64,000 nt of DNA from CAVVYJ01 sp963752495 (GTDB lineage Bacteria; Pseudomonadota; Gammaproteobacteria; Burkholderiales; Methylophilaceae), in the NCBI GenBank assembly GCA_963752495.1, contig CAVVYJ010000003.1, positions 62,001-126,000 on the forward strand, in the 5' to 3' direction. Under the pieces are notes generated by a model, which saw only the letters and a list, made by a program, of their open reading frames with translations, did no database searches and was not told where the DNA came from. The position numbers were made by a program, and so were the translations under genes. The number at the start of each line of letters is the position of its first letter. The stretch's first letter is position 1. Positions 37,494 to 46,512 of this stretch are shown here, one piece after another.

Positions 37494-39233
37494 ATCACCT
37501 CCTTCGCATCTTCATTTGAGGCTGGCGAAGTTTCAGGGTTGATAACAACATTGGTATTAGGCGAATCTTGTGGCACTGCCAACATGCGTAAAGTATCAGC
37601 CATCACTGCGCTGAACACCGGTGCAGCAATGGTTCCGCCGTAATACTCTCCGGTAGTAGGCTCATCAATCATCACCGCCATAATTAACCTCGGATTTGAG
37701 GCGGGTACGATTCCGACAAAAGAGCCAACATATTTATCTTCCTCGTAACCATGCGGCCCAAGTTTGTGAGATGTCCCGGTTTTACCTGCAACACGATAAC
37801 CAGCGACCTGCGCTCTTAATGCTGTTCCGCCTGGTTGTACGACCAGTCTCCATCATATCTTTCATATCATTGGCTACTTGCGCAGAGAAGACCTGATGTC
37901 CCACAGGCACTTCTTTTAGCTTTGTAAGAGACACTGGCTTTAATTCGCCTTCATTTGCAAATACCGTGTAGGAGCGCGCCAACTGCAACAAACTCACGCT
38001 GATACCATGTCCATAAGACATAGTCGCCTGCTCAATTGGGCGCCAAGTTTTATATGGTCTTAATCTCCCTGATGCCTCGCCGGGAAAACCAATATGGGTT
38101 GGTGCACCAAAACCCAATTGATTGAAGGTGCTCCAGAGCTCTTCCTTTTTAAGGCTCAAAGCCATTTTCGAAGCGCCGACGTTTGACGATGTTTGTATAA
38201 CCTGCGCCACCGTAATGACTCCGTGCGGATGAGCATCGTGTATGGTGGCTGGCCCGATCGACATCGCGCCGCTACCTGTATCGATTTTAGTAGTGGGTTT
38301 AAATGAGCCAAACTCCATTGCGGCAGAAACCGCTACCGGTTTCATGGTTGACCCAGGTTCAAACACATCAGTCAATACGCGATTGCGGGTTTTTCCTTTG
38401 ATATTGACCGGATTGTTCGGGTTATATGTTGGAATATTTGTCATTGCCAACACCTCGCCGGTTTTAGCATCCAGCACTACCGCCGCGCCGGCTTTGGCTT
38501 TAAATGAATCCACTGCTTTGGATAGCTCTCTAAATGCCAGATATTGAATTCTGCGATCAATACTCAACACTAAATCGTGACCATCCTGCGGCACTTTGAC
38601 GGCTTCCAAGTCTTCTACAATGCGCCCTTGTCTGTCTTTAATCACTCGACGCTCTCCAGGCTTTCCAGAAAGCGCGGCATTTTGTATGAGCTCAAAGCCT
38701 TCTTGGCCGTTATCATCAATACCTGTAAACCCAACCACATGCGCAGTCACATCACCGGCAGGGTAAAACCTTTTGTATTCTCGCTGTAAGAAAATCCCTG
38801 GTATTTCTAAACCCATTACCTTTGCGGCCAATACCGGTGAAATTCGACGTTTTAGATAGACAAATTCGCGCTCGGTATTCGCAACTTTTTTATCAAAGTC
38901 TTTGGTTTTTATTCCCAAAAGCTTTGCAAGTGCATTTTTTTGTTTTGACGTGATTTCCACATCCGGCGGACTTGCCCACACAGACTCCACAGGGCTACTA
39001 ATGGCAAGTAGCTCACCATTTCTATCACTAATTTTTCCACGATGCGCCTGTAACACGAGTGTTCGGCTATAACGTGCATCACCTTTTTGTTGTAAAAAAT
39101 CTTTATGCAGGCTTTGTAAATAGATACCGCGCAACAATAAGCCGCTAAAGCCTACCAATAACGAAATGAGTAACACGCGGCGACGCCATGCTGGCAGCTT
39201 TACTATTTGGTGTTGTGGATGGTTATAGGCCAT
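37490..39233 (-). pseudogene. ftsI: Septal transpeptidase FtsI (PBP3) with a +1 frameshift
   Basis: FtsI crosslinks septal peptidoglycan. The ATG at 39233 overlaps the ftsL stop as TAATG. The N-terminal part has a membrane anchor (about residues 18-38), the dimerisation domain, and active-site motifs PGSTMKP (nucleophile Ser) and SSN. The frame is lost at GG near 37843-37844: after METG the frame goes astray and stops at 37782. Removing one base restores METVVQPGGTALRAQVAGY, the KTGT motif, and a tail that joins the fragment ending at 37490. Repaired length is 580 residues, which is typical. The gene is essential, so sequence error is the leading explanation. Confidence 0.92.
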
Positions 39234-39508
39234 TATCTCGCCGCATCTTCCAGCAATATCACCTGAATGCGCTTGGCATCCGGCACTTGCATTTGTAATC
39301 TTTTCGTTGCTAGCTCTTCTACGCGTGAATGCATCGCCCACGTGCTTTGCTCAAGCTGTAGCTGCCCATATTCCGTTTCATATTTTTTTGCTAACTCTTC
39401 TTGTTGCTCCAGCTCAAAATACAACTTGCGCGCCTTATGCTGCGCGGTAATCACACCCAGACTCACCGCTATCAATGTAAAAAACAAAATCAAATTTAGG
39501 CGCGTCAT
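39233..39508 (-). CDS. ftsL: Cell-division protein FtsL
   Basis: A small bitopic divisome protein that forms a complex with FtsB and FtsQ. The 91 residues comprise a short cytoplasmic start, one membrane helix (LNLILFFTLIAVSLGVI, about residues 4-20) and a periplasmic coiled coil rich in Glu/Gln with leucine spacing (KLYFELEQQEELAKKYETE). It overlaps rsmH by 4 bases and ftsI by one base. Identification rests on size, topology and the invariant place between rsmH and ftsI. Confidence 0.9.
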   Translation of the reverse strand: MTRLNLILFFTLIAVSLGVITAQHKARKLYFELEQQEELAKKYETEYGQLQLEQSTWAMHSRVEELATKRLQMQVPDAKRIQVILLEDAAR

Positions 39509-40497
39509 GCTGTTGCTGTCCTCATGGCAACTCGCATCACCGCACTACGTGCGCGCGGATTATTTTTAATTTCAGCGGCACTTGGCTTAATTGCTTTGCC
39601 CACCGCCATTAAACGTGGCTGTGGCAGGTCTTTTGCTTTTACTGGAAAATTTGCAGGCAACTCATCGCGATTTTGCTCACTTTGAATAAAGCGCTTCACA
39701 ATACGGTCTTCTAACGAGTGAAAACTAATCACCGCTAGCCTGCCGCCCGCCGCTAGTAAGCTGAGGCACTGTGGCAGAACTAGCGATAACTCCTCAAGCT
39801 CCTGATTGACGAAAATCCGTAGAGCTTGAAAGGTGCGCGTTGCAGGGTTCTGCCCCGGTTCGACCTTGGGGATTGCACTTGCCACGACCTTGGCAAGCTG
39901 TCCTGTAGTGGTGATGGCGCGCCCGTCATTGCGCTCCTTAATAATCGCCCTTGCAACCTGCTTAGCAAACCGTTCTTCACCATAATCTTTTATAACCTCC
40001 CCTAATTTTTGTTCCGAAATTGTGGTCAACAGCTCTGCAGCCGTTTTGCCACGCGATTGATCCATGCGCATATCTAAAGGCGCATCAAACCTAAAACTAA
40101 AGCCACGTGCGCCTTCATCGATTTGCGGCGATGAAATGCCCAAGTCCAGCAAAATGCCGTCTACGCTGGATAATTTGTGTTTTACTGCCAATTGATTCAC
40201 TTCTGAAAAATGCAGATGTTCGATATGAAATCGCGCATCTTTAATTGATTGACCCACTGCCAAAGCCGCCAAATCGCGATCAATCGCAAACAAGCGGCCT
40301 TTAACACCCAACTTTTCTAATATTTTTTTGCTATGCCCGCCACGGCCAAAAGTGCAGTCAATATAAACACCATCAGCTTGAATATTGAGCGCATCAACAG
40401 CCTCATCCAGCAGCACAGTGGTATGTGCGGCGGACTCATTTTTTGCAGACAGTGACACTGAGGCTGATGCGGGCGCCGACTTCGCGCCCATCATCAT
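39505..40497 (-). CDS. rsmH: 16S rRNA (cytosine-1402-N4)-methyltransferase
   Basis: SAM-dependent methylase (MraW) of C1402 in 16S rRNA. I chose the ATG at 40497 (330 residues), which overlaps the mraZ stop as ATGA; two following ATG codons are alternatives, and the longer frame upstream lies inside mraZ. Motifs include TVLLDEAVDAL, the SAM loop DCTFGRGGHSKKIL, LLDLGISSPQIDEGARGFSF and the C-terminal FHSLEDRIVKRF. It pairs with rsmI at 43.7 kb, which modifies the same nucleotide's ribose. Confidence 0.95.
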   Translation of the reverse strand: MMMGAKSAPASASVSLSAKNESAAHTTVLLDEAVDALNIQADGVYIDCTFGRGGHSKKILEKLGVKGRLFAIDRDLAALAVGQSIKDARFHIEHLHFSEVNQLAVKHKLSSVDGILLDLGISSPQIDEGARGFSFRFDAPLDMRMDQSRGKTAAELLTTISEQKLGEVIKDYGEERFAKQVARAIIKERNDGRAITTTGQLAKVVASAIPKVEPGQNPATRTFQALRIFVNQELEELSLVLPQCLSLLAAGGRLAVISFHSLEDRIVKRFIQSEQNRDELPANFPVKAKDLPQPRLMAVGKAIKPSAAEIKNNPRARSAVMRVAMRTATA

Positions 40498-40934
40498 AGT
40501 GAGAATCCGCTTAAATCTGTCGGCATCTCTAGCTCGCCAACTACGTTTTGCAACTGCTTGCGCCATGCTTCCATATTCCATAACTCAAAATGGCTGCCCT
40601 GACCAACCAACATGACTTCTTTTTCCAATCCTGCAAACTCACGCAGCACGGACGACACTAGGAGCCGCCCTGAACTGTCTAACGTGATATCTTCCGCATG
40701 ACCCACCAGCAAACGCTGCAACGCTGATAGCTTCACGTCAAAGCTCGATAGACTCATTACTTTTGCCTGAATGGGTTCCCACGCTGGCTGGGGATACAAC
40801 AACAAACAAGTATGCGGATGCGCCGTGAGCACCAAATTGCCGTCACACTGCGCAAAAAGCGTATCGCGATGCTTGGCAGGCACAGCAAGCCTGCCTTTTG
40901 CATCCATACTTAAATTTGTCGCCCCGCGGAACAT
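40494..40934 (-). CDS. mraZ: Transcriptional regulator MraZ
   Basis: DNA-binding regulator that represses the division/wall cluster it heads. The 146-residue protein contains two SpoVT-AbrB folds, the first with FRGATNLSMDAKGRLAVPAK at the N-terminus and the second with LDSSGRLLVSSVLREFAGLE. Three TGGGN boxes with 5-base spacing stand upstream, the known MraZ target pattern. The ribosome site is weak. Confidence 0.95.
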   Translation of the reverse strand: MFRGATNLSMDAKGRLAVPAKHRDTLFAQCDGNLVLTAHPHTCLLLYPQPAWEPIQAKVMSLSSFDVKLSALQRLLVGHAEDITLDSSGRLLVSSVLREFAGLEKEVMLVGQGSHFELWNMEAWRKQLQNVVGELEMPTDLSGFSL

Positions 40935-41014
40935 TGAATGTGTTATTACCCTATAATTATTTTTGTTGGAAAAAGTGAGGAATGTCTAACCACCCTTAGC
41001 ATTAGTTAAAAATT

Positions 41015-41039
41015 CCCCACAAAAACCCACTTTTCCCCA
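41015..41039 (-). promoter_or_regulatory. MraZ operator: three TGGGN boxes
   Basis: On the minus strand TGGGG (41039-41035), TGGGT (41029-41025) and TGGGG (41019-41015) are separated by exactly 5 bases. This is the direct-repeat spacing bound by MraZ in characterised mraZ promoters. The boxes end about 80 bases upstream of the mraZ start codon. The promoter elements between them and mraZ are not clear to me. Confidence 0.75.
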
Positions 41040-41254
41040 CCAATTGGCACTATAGATATAATCAAAGCGCTTTGCAAGCACTTTTTACGAATTTTTTCTT
41101 TATAAGACAAAGACTTAGCGCATGATTTTCACAAAAACAACACTGTTAATAATCAATGACTTATAAAAGCAAGTGAAAGTGAAATATCAGTAATACTGAT
41201 TATGTGATTGAATTGCTTGTGAGGTAAAATAATGGGTAAAAACAAGGAAAAAAA

Positions 41255-41553
41255 GAAGCTAGCCGATAAGCCGGGTTCTGTCGTGCATTGCTGCACGTAA
41301 CAGTCATTCATCTAGGCGCACACTTGCGCGTGCGCTCAAGCTATCTACCCGCTGGCAGCGCGAGCCACGCCTAATGCCAGCCTATTTGATATTGCTGCAG
41401 ATGGAGGTTACCGCGTTTCACCGTAACTTAATACGCTCGTCTCTGTGGCCCTGTTCCTCGTCTCACGACGTACGGCCGTTAGCCGTCATCTTGCTCTGTG
41501 CAGCCCGGACTTTCCTCCCCCAATTGCTTGGCGGCGACTGTCTAGCTAGCTTC
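41255..41553 (-). ncRNA. rnpB: RNase P RNA (type A)
   Basis: Catalytic RNA that trims tRNA 5' leaders. On the minus strand the 5' part reads GAAGCTAGC and then the conserved GGGGGAGGAAAGTCCGGGCT segment; the 3' part has ACAGAACCCGGCTTATCGG. The outermost 9 bases at each end pair perfectly (P1 stem, 41545-41553 with 41255-41263). A run of U follows the 3' arm and can act as terminator. A -10-like TAAAAT at 41570-41565 suggests a transcript start near 41558. A location between mraZ and rsmI is common in betaproteobacteria. Confidence 0.95.
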
Positions 41554-41579
41554 GGTGCTAAACCATTTTAACACATTGA

Positions 41580-42164
41580 GTGAAAAGGCTTTAATTAGAA
41601 AAGTAGCGCTAGTTACACTTACGTTATGGTCACTAAATAAATAATTATCCAGCGTAAAATGGGTACTAATCATATCAAGTTAGACTTTTCTATGCTTTTC
41701 ATATCTAATACTCATCAACATTCAAGCTGTCACCAGCAAATTGGACTAATTGTAGCTAAATAGACATGCTTCTAATGTGCTTATCGGCTAGAATGGCAAG
41801 AGAGTTCATGTTCGTTCATAATATCACGCCGAAAGAAAGCACGAGTTACTGAAGGTGTTACTATTGCGTACAGACTACCTTGGTAGCGATGGAACCCCAC
41901 GTCGCTTGTTGGACAACGCTGCAGAAGACACTGAGGAATTTAAGCTTAGTTGGAAACCAAATAAGTACATGTAAGAATGAAATAGCGGAACTGTGGCTTT
42001 CTTACAGTTGGTTTGCTAGCAAATTACATACTTCTTTCACGAAACTGACGACTTAACAAACAGTCTTATTCGCGTGATAAAACCTAGTTCGCTGCATTCA
42101 AGTGAGATACTTAAAATCAACTGACCTACAACCCAATACCTATGCGCCTTTCAGAGCATCTATT
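41580..42164. other. Gene-poor stretch between rnpB and the EF-hand/BON gene
   Basis: About 585 bases, AT-rich, with no full-length gene I recognise. The only coding-like signal is a short plus-strand ORF at 41864-41974 (separate entry). I see no tRNA, terminator or clear promoter apart from the rnpB -10 at its left edge. Confidence 0.6.
41864..41974 (+). pseudogene. Possible remnant of a GDP-L-fucose synthase C-terminus
   Basis: A 36-codon reading frame contains GSDGTPRRLLDN and, some residues later, LSWKPNKYM before TAA. GDP-fucose synthase (Fcl/WcaG) ends with a DGTPRKLLD...LGWKP pattern, and this fragment resembles that pattern with a four-residue longer linker and no further C-terminus. 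No upstream part of such a gene is visible. This could be a decayed leftover of a surface-sugar gene or a chance match. Confidence 0.35.
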
Positions 42165-42665
42165 TTAAGGTTTTACCACCAAAGCACTTTTTACCGATTT
42201 AACACCGCTCACACTTGCGGCAATTTGTTCTGCGCGTGTTTTGGCAGATTCGGTATCTACAAAACCACTCAACACCACGATGCCATCTTTGGTTTCCACA
42301 CTCACCTTAAAGCTTTTAATGCCTTTTTCCAGCAAATATTTTGATTTGATTTTTGAGGTAATCGAGCTGTCGCTGGCTACCTGCTTAGCTTCCTTCTGCT
42401 GCACTGCCGATTTGTAAGTCGCGTATTCATCTTTAGTCAAGCTGCCGTTATGGTTTTTATCCGCCTTGCCAAAGCCGCCGCCATTAAACAAGTTATCTTT
42501 TTTAATTTCGGTTGCACTTAACTTTTCATTGTTATCCACATCCAGCAATTTAAACTCGCGCGCATACATATCCTGATTGGACGGGTCTGGCGTTATCGCC
42601 AATACAGACGGGCTTGCCAGGCCAGTTAAACTTAACATAACAACCAATTTTAGATTCAAATTCAT
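42165..42665 (-). CDS. Exported protein with two EF-hands and a BON domain
   Basis: I chose the ATG at 42665 (166 residues) because AAGGAG stands just upstream and the signal peptide NLNLKLVVMLSLTGLASPSVLA starts there. Two canonical calcium loops follow: DVDNNEKLSATE and DKNHNGSLTKDE, each with acidic or Asn residues at positions 1, 3, 5 and Glu at 12. The C-terminal 75 residues form a BON domain (VLSGFVDTESAKTRAEQIA), a fold linked to membrane and phospholipid binding. The product is likely periplasmic. Function unknown; a calcium-dependent envelope-binding role is inference from the domain pair. Confidence 0.78.
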   Translation of the reverse strand: MNLNLKLVVMLSLTGLASPSVLAITPDPSNQDMYAREFKLLDVDNNEKLSATEIKKDNLFNGGGFGKADKNHNGSLTKDEYATYKSAVQQKEAKQVASDSSITSKIKSKYLLEKGIKSFKVSVETKDGIVVLSGFVDTESAKTRAEQIAASVSGVKSVKSALVVKP

Positions 42666-42682
42666 TACTTTCTCCTTATGCT

Positions 42683-43717
42683 TTAAGCTTCCAAGCAATC
42701 GGTTTGGCCTGCTCTCAGCGGCATTAGTTCATCGTCACCAAATGGTATGCTTGTTGGCACTTGCCAACTTTCTTTGCAAAGCGTGATTTTGTCTTGATTG
42801 CGCGGCAATCCATAAAAATCTGCCCCATAAAAACTGGCAAAAGCTTCCAGTTTATTTAAACAGCCAGCCGCTTCAAACGCCTCCGCGTATAACTCAATGG
42901 CCGCATGTGCGGTATAAATACCCGCGCAGCCGCAAGCCGCTTCTTTACTGCCTTTGGCGTGCGGCGCACTGTCCGTTCCTAAGAAAAATTTGGGGTTGCC
43001 CGAAGTTGCAGCTTTCACCAGCGCCAAACGGTGCTCTTCGCGTTTGAGCACAGGCAAGCAATAATGGTGCGGGCGAATGCCGCCTGCAAACATATCGTTC
43101 CGATTCATGAGTAAATGATGCACAGTAATGGTCGCAGCAACGTTATTTGGCGCGCTTGTAACAAAATCTGCGGCATCTTTGGTGGTGATATGTTCAAACA
43201 CAATTTTAAGCTTTGGATAGCGTTTTAACAGCGTTTCCATATTGCGCTCGATAAACACCTTTTCGCGATCAAATACATCAATATTGGCATCCGTCACTTC
43301 ACCATGCATCAGTAGCGGCATGCCAACCTGCTCCATCGCTTCCAGCGCCTCTGCACAAAACCCTAAATTAGTCACGCCGGAATCGCTATTCGTCGTCGCA
43401 CCAGCGGGGTAGAGCTTAACGCCGTGCACAAAACCGCTGGCTTTGGCTTTTTTAATTTCGTCGGCGGACGTGTTATCGGTCAGATAAAGCGTCATTAATG
43501 GTTCAAACGTCATGCCGCCAGGAAGCGCTTGCAATATGGCTGTACGGTAAGCTTCTGCTAAATCTGTCGTCGTGACTGGCGGACGCAAGTTGGGCATCAC
43601 AATCGCACGCGCAAACTGACGTGCGGTATCTGGCAATACTGCCTGCAATGCAGCACCGTCGCGCAAATGCAAATGCCAGTCATCTGGCCTTGTAATGGTA
43701 ATAGCGTTAATCGTCAT
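42683..43717 (-). CDS. pyrC: Dihydroorotase
   Basis: Zinc enzyme that closes carbamoyl-aspartate to dihydroorotate in pyrimidine synthesis. The 344-residue protein is of the E. coli PyrC type. Metal-ligand motifs DWHLHLRDG at the N-terminus, LLMHGEVTD, and FEHITTKDA are present, with the carbamylated Lys in GVKLYPAGAT. The C-terminal LGTDSAPHAKGSKE holds the catalytic Asp. The start overlaps the rsmI end by 11 bases. Confidence 0.96.
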   Translation of the reverse strand: MTINAITITRPDDWHLHLRDGAALQAVLPDTARQFARAIVMPNLRPPVTTTDLAEAYRTAILQALPGGMTFEPLMTLYLTDNTSADEIKKAKASGFVHGVKLYPAGATTNSDSGVTNLGFCAEALEAMEQVGMPLLMHGEVTDANIDVFDREKVFIERNMETLLKRYPKLKIVFEHITTKDAADFVTSAPNNVAATITVHHLLMNRNDMFAGGIRPHHYCLPVLKREEHRLALVKAATSGNPKFFLGTDSAPHAKGSKEAACGCAGIYTAHAAIELYAEAFEAAGCLNKLEAFASFYGADFYGLPRNQDKITLCKESWQVPTSIPFGDDELMPLRAGQTDCLEA

Positions 43718-44564
43718 TCTTTAATCCTGATTTTAATTCTAGCGCAAAGTCATATAGCTTGTTCTTCTTTGCGCCTGTAATGTCCGTAGCCAGTTTCACT
43801 GCTTGCTTGAGTGGCAACTCTGCCAAAAGTATTTTAATTACGCGCTTTTCATCATCGCTAATACCTTCCATCTCCACAACTGGCGAGGCTTCAATCAGCA
43901 ATACAAATTCACCACGCTGCTGGTTTGAGTCGGCCTCCAGCCATTTTACCGCATCCCCAAGGCTGCATTTGTGAATTGTCTCAAAAGTTTTTGTGAGTTC
44001 GCGCGCAATCACAATATTGCGTTCTGCACCAAAAATCGCCGCCATGTCGGCAACACTTTCAACGATGCGGTGCGGCGCTTCATAAAACACTAATGTATGA
44101 ATATCTCCCAGCAGGCTCTGCAAAGTTTTTTTGCGTCCACTGCTACTTGCAGGCAAAAAGCCAATAAACGTAAAGCCGTTTTCTGCAATGCCGCTTGCCG
44201 AGAGTGCCGCTATAACAGCACTCGCACCGGGAATCGGCACAATTTTAATGCCCGCAGCGCGCACAACTTTAACTACAATCGCGCCAGGGTCGCTCACGGC
44301 TGGCGTGCCAGCATCAGTAACTAATGCAATATTTTCGCCACCGTTTAATCTTGTGACAAGCGCCTCTGCAGATTGCTGCTCGTTATGTTGATGCACAGCG
44401 ATGAGTTTTTTGGACATGCCAAAATGGCTCAACAAGCCCGATGTATGGCGCGTATCTTCAGCTGCAATCGCATCGACACTTTTCAAGATTTCCAGCGCGC
44501 GCAGCGTAATATCGCCAAGATTGCCGATTGGCGTGGCGACTACGTATAATGTACCTTGAGACAT
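43707..44564 (-). CDS. rsmI: 16S rRNA (cytidine-1402-2'-O)-methyltransferase
   Basis: SAM-dependent methylase that modifies the ribose of C1402 in 16S rRNA, complementing RsmH. The 285-residue protein shows the tetrapyrrole-methylase-like N-terminus LYVVATPIGNLGDITLRAL, AEDTRHTSGLLSHFG, LVTDAGTPAVSDPG and GASAVIAALSASG. The divergent arrangement with yraN is standard. Confidence 0.96.
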   Translation of the reverse strand: MSQGTLYVVATPIGNLGDITLRALEILKSVDAIAAEDTRHTSGLLSHFGMSKKLIAVHQHNEQQSAEALVTRLNGGENIALVTDAGTPAVSDPGAIVVKVVRAAGIKIVPIPGASAVIAALSASGIAENGFTFIGFLPASSSGRKKTLQSLLGDIHTLVFYEAPHRIVESVADMAAIFGAERNIVIARELTKTFETIHKCSLGDAVKWLEADSNQQRGEFVLLIEASPVVEMEGISDDEKRVIKILLAELPLKQAVKLATDITGAKKNKLYDFALELKSGLKNDD

Positions 44565-44605
44565 AATGGAATTTTAACGCGAAGCGTGTACATTACCTAC
44601 AGCTT

Positions 44606-44959
44606 ATGAAAATCAACAAAAATAATGCCGGATTAGAAGCTGAACAATTGGCTGCAACTTTTTTGATGAATCACGGCCTTAAGTTTGTGACGCAAAATTA
44701 TCATTGCCGTTTTGGCGAAATCGATTTGATTATGCAAGACGCCAAAGTCCTCGTGTTCGTTGAAGTGAGGCTTCGATCAAACAGCGCGTTTGGCAGCGCT
44801 GGGGCGAGCATCACGCTGCAAAAGCAGCGAAAGCTGATTGCCACCGCACAGCATTATCTTCAACAACATGGTGAGCACGCCTGTCGCTTTGACGCCATCC
44901 TTATGAACAAAACTAATCTGCAAAATATTGAATGGATACGTAATGCATTTGACGCATAA
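44606..44959 (+). CDS. YraN/UPF0102 endonuclease-like protein
   Basis: A 117-residue protein of the UPF0102 family, which has a restriction-endonuclease-like fold but no established role. Core motifs are GLEAEQLAATFL, the acidic pair in YHCRFGEIDLI, and FVEVRLR. In most members the latter is FVEVK, so Arg replaces the usual catalytic-type Lys. It diverges from rsmI across 41 bases, the conserved arrangement. Confidence 0.9.
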   Translation: MKINKNNAGLEAEQLAATFLMNHGLKFVTQNYHCRFGEIDLIMQDAKVLVFVEVRLRSNSAFGSAGASITLQKQRKLIATAQHYLQQHGEHACRFDAILMNKTNLQNIEWIRNAFDA

Positions 44960-45029
44960 AGAGCGTATCATTCGCAAAAAAATAGATATCAAAACAAAAT
45001 TAATCAGGGCTTTAATCTAGGAGACCTTA

Positions 45030-45611
45030 ATGCAATTAATCAACAAACTCATTCTTACTGTAACTCTTGCTTTTTCAATCGCCACACAACTCACAGCTTG
45101 CGTACCAGCCGTTGTGGGCGGAGCTGCCGCAGGTGGAGCAATGGCGGCTGACAGACGCACCTCTGGCATTTTTGTGGAAGACGAAAATATTGAGCTAAAA
45201 GCAGTAAAAGAGATGGAAACCAATTTGGGCGATCAAGCACACGTTAATGTCACAAGCTACAACCGCAACGTGCTACTGACTGGCGAAGTGCCAGATGACG
45301 CTACTAAAACAAAAGCGGAATCGTTCGTTAAAGCGATTTCCAACGTACGTAATATCACCAACGAGATTGTAGTGGGCCCTAAAAGCTCGCTCGGCGACCG
45401 TAGCAACGATACTTACTTAACCTCAAAAGTTAAAACAAAATTTCTGACGGAAAATAAATTTCCAGCCAATTATGTGAAAGTAGTGACTGAAAATAGTGCG
45501 GTTTATTTGCTTGGCATTGTTAACCAAGCAGAAGCTGACGCGGCAGTTGATATAGCGCGCAACACAGAAGGCGTAACAAAAGTAGTTAAAGTTTTTGAGT
45601 ATATGAATTAG
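45030..45611 (+). CDS. Lipoprotein with two BON domains (YraP/DolP-like)
   Basis: A 193-residue envelope protein. The N-terminus is a lipoprotein signal with lipobox LTAC (Cys24) after a hydrophobic stretch, so the mature protein is lipid-anchored. Two BON domains follow (about residues 48-115 and 120-190), with LLTGEVPDDATKTKAESF and YLLGIVNQAEADAAVDIA. This is the layout of YraP/DolP, an outer-membrane protein involved in envelope integrity, and the yraN-yraP neighbourhood agrees. The diaA/gmhA-like gene usually found between them is absent here. An AGGAGACC ribosome site lies upstream. Confidence 0.87.
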   Translation: MQLINKLILTVTLAFSIATQLTACVPAVVGGAAAGGAMAADRRTSGIFVEDENIELKAVKEMETNLGDQAHVNVTSYNRNVLLTGEVPDDATKTKAESFVKAISNVRNITNEIVVGPKSSLGDRSNDTYLTSKVKTKFLTENKFPANYVKVVTENSAVYLLGIVNQAEADAAVDIARNTEGVTKVVKVFEYMN

Positions 45612-45628
45612 AAAGAAATTAAAAGTAA

Positions 45629-45928
45629 ATGACAAAAAAGCATGAAGAAATTTTTATCCAGAGCCTAACGCGTGAAGGAAAACCATTTCGCCCGAGCGAT
45701 TGGGTGGATCGTATTTGCAGTAGCCATGCTACTTTTGGAGACGATCGCAAATTGCGCTATTCGCCATATCTCAAGCCTGAAATGATGAATGGTGTACGCT
45801 GCTTAGCGGTAGATATGCGCCTAAAAACATCGAACCCAGAAGGTTTTGAAGATTTAATGTTATTCGCGAATGAAAATCTTTTAAATGTTGTAGATGCTGA
45901 AGGCAATCCAATCGAAGTGCCTGGTTAA
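45629..45928 (+). CDS. DUF3579 family protein
   Basis: A 99-residue soluble protein that fits the DUF3579 family of betaproteobacteria, known by patterns such as GKPFRPSDWVDRICS and GVRCLAVDMRLKTSNPEGF. No function is established for the family. It begins 17 bases after the BON lipoprotein gene and is probably in the same transcript. Confidence 0.8.
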   Translation: MTKKHEEIFIQSLTREGKPFRPSDWVDRICSSHATFGDDRKLRYSPYLKPEMMNGVRCLAVDMRLKTSNPEGFEDLMLFANENLLNVVDAEGNPIEVPG

Positions 45929-45931
45929 GCA

Positions 45932-46414
45932 CTATTTCTTTACGTCACCAGACATGATGGATTCCAGATACTGTTTGGTGACCTTACCGCGTTTGGTTTT
46001 GACCAGCTCACCTTTCGGGTTATAGATAAAGGTTGTGGGTAGCACTTCTGCACCGCCGATCTGGCTTGCCACCGCATCGTCGCCTAACACAATAGGGTAC
46101 GACATCAACATATCATCTACGTATTCTGCCACGTCTTTAGCACTCTCATAATCGAATGCAACGCCAATGACCACCGCATCTTTGGCCTTATGGCTGTCAT
46201 ATAATGCTACTAAATCAGGCACTTCTTCTAAACAGGGAGGGCACCAAGTTGCCCAATAGTTCACGAACACCCATTTACCCTTGTACTGCGCCAGCGTATG
46301 GCTTTTGCCATTTGTATCCTTAAGCGTAAAGCCGCCCGCAGCCAATGCGATATTTGTTATGCCCAGCCCCAAAACTATCAAAATACATAATAAAAAATTT
46401 ATTTTTTTTTGCAT
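45932..46414 (-). CDS. TlpA/ResA-like thiol-disulfide oxidoreductase
   Basis: A 160-residue exported thioredoxin-fold protein with signal peptide (LLCILIVLGLGITNIALA) and active site WATWCPPC near residue 60. Such proteins reduce or exchange disulfides in the periplasm, often for cytochrome c or copper-site maturation. No cytochrome biogenesis genes are adjacent, so its partner is unknown. It is convergent with the DUF3579 gene, with a 3-base gap. Confidence 0.86.
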   Translation of the reverse strand: MQKKINFLLCILIVLGLGITNIALAAGGFTLKDTNGKSHTLAQYKGKWVFVNYWATWCPPCLEEVPDLVALYDSHKAKDAVVIGVAFDYESAKDVAEYVDDMLMSYPIVLGDDAVASQIGGAEVLPTTFIYNPKGELVKTKRGKVTKQYLESIMSGDVKK

Positions 46415-46512
46415 AATCTTAAATTTACCCTACAAACAGTGCGCTAAAACGCAAAAAAGGTGACAAAACAACTCATTAGCTTTAATATTAAGCTTAATCG
46501 TATGGAGTTTGC

